Part shown: positions 5,744-6,126 of the stretch, piece after piece
Layout of the letters: each line of letters begins with the position of its first letter
How positions within the stretch are numbered: position 1 is the stretch's first letter
Origin: Pseudomonadota bacterium
GTDB lineage: Bacteria > Pseudomonadota > Gammaproteobacteria > Pseudomonadales > Oceanobacteraceae
Length of the DNA stretch: 6,126 bases
Assembly: GCA_023399105.1 (NCBI GenBank)
Contig: JAEWQT010000242.1
Span: 1 to 6,126, forward strand
Reading direction: 5' to 3'
Position numbers and translations under genes: made by a program
The notes under the pieces: model-generated
Databases searched by the model: none
The model's input: only the letters and a program-made list of their open reading frames with translations
What the model was told of the DNA's origin: nothing

Positions 5744-5787
5744 CGGCGCTTTCACGTCGCCGTCACCAGCTCCGGATAGTGTTTATT

Positions 5788-6117
5788 ATGGCCAAGAAAA
5801 AAACCGCATATGTCTGCACCGATTGCGGCTCGGATCACAGCAAATGGCAGGGCCAATGCAGCGATTGCGGCGCCTGGAATACGTTGCAGGAGTTTGTGGT
5901 ATCCGCCGCCAAAACCCCAGCCCACGCAACGGCCATGGGCGGTTATGCCGGTGCGGCCGGCACCCAGGGCATTCAGCGCCTGGCCGATGTCGATCTGGCC
6001 GAAGTGCCACGCATCAGCAGCGGCATGCAGGAATTCGACCGCGTGCTGGGCGGCGGCCTGGTGCCCGGATCGGCCATTCTGATCGGCGGTCATCCCGGGG
6101 CGGGTAAATCCACCTAA
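5788..6117 (+). CDS. radA: DNA repair protein RadA (Sms), 5' part; stopped by in-frame TAA within Walker A
   Basis: RadA is a RecA-like ATPase that helps branch migration and processing of recombination intermediates; the full protein is about 450-460 aa. The N-terminus from ATG 5788 is typical: MAKKKTAYVCTDCG with a C4 zinc finger (C10, C13, C24, C27) in the context SKWQGQCSDCGAWNT, then a linker, RISSGMQEFDRVLGGGL, and SAILIGGHPGAGKST, the Walker A (K107, S108, T109). The next codon is TAA (6115-6117), and the same frame then reads Leu-Leu-Gln to the window end. RadA proteins normally continue GKSTLLLQ, so one Leu codon has become a stop; TTA to TAA (T to A at 6116) is the simplest explanation. 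A 109-aa product would keep the zinc finger but have no working ATPase. A GTG at 5779 in frame adds MFI only and is less likely. Real pseudogene or base error cannot be told apart from this window alone, which ends 9 nt later. Confidence 0.9.
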   Translation: MAKKKTAYVCTDCGSDHSKWQGQCSDCGAWNTLQEFVVSAAKTPAHATAMGGYAGAAGTQGIQRLADVDLAEVPRISSGMQEFDRVLGGGLVPGSAILIGGHPGAGKST

Positions 6118-6126
6118 CTGCTGCAG

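Noticed and set aside
643..6117. Stop-codon reassignment as an explanation of the internal TAG and TAA
   Set aside because: pomA ends at a normal TAA overlapping the pomB start, and two different codons would have to be reassigned, one to Glu and one to Leu.

Overview
The window looks like chromosomal core sequence from a marine-type gammaproteobacterium. It is moderately GC-rich, its proteins resemble the Vibrio/Oceanospirillales/Marinobacter groups, and it has a Na+-type flagellar stator pair (PomA/PomB) next to the xseB-ispA operon, an arrangement also known from Vibrio. I see no insertion sequence, phage, CRISPR, tRNA or rRNA.

Layout: (1) 1-717, minus strand: xseB, then ispA, which runs off the left edge. 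The two overlap as TGATG and are preceded by a sigma70-like promoter at 745-773. xseB carries an in-frame TAG at codon 25. (2) 718-882: intergenic region between the divergent xseB and pomA, with an 8-bp inverted repeat. (3) 883-4016, plus strand: pomA, pomB (1-nt overlap), a PilZ-domain gene with a long helical insertion, and rsmE, with a strong stem-loop in the rsmE leader. (4) 4022-4255, minus strand: a 77-aa protein of the uncharacterised TIGR02647 type, convergent with rsmE and separated from it by 5 nt. (5) 4256-4364: short intergenic stretch with two hairpins. (6) 4365-5636, minus strand: metY (O-acetylhomoserine sulfhydrylase). (7) 5637-5787: divergent intergenic region with two promoters that share a 15/16-nt core in opposite orientation. 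(8) 5788 to the right edge, plus strand: the start of radA, which meets an in-frame TAA inside its Walker A motif while the reading frame continues to encode RadA-like residues after the stop.

The stator genes and the PilZ protein probably form a functional unit: a Na+-driven torque generator plus a candidate c-di-GMP-responsive modulator. The rest is housekeeping: isoprenoid synthesis, DNA repair, 16S rRNA methylation and sulfur assimilation. The most notable observation is that two conserved DNA-repair genes (xseB and radA) are each broken by one apparent nonsense substitution while everything around them is intact. This may be real gene decay or base error in the sequence; it cannot be decided from the sequence alone. 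I did not find a clearly new multi-gene system. The PilZ protein is the best candidate for unexplored biology.
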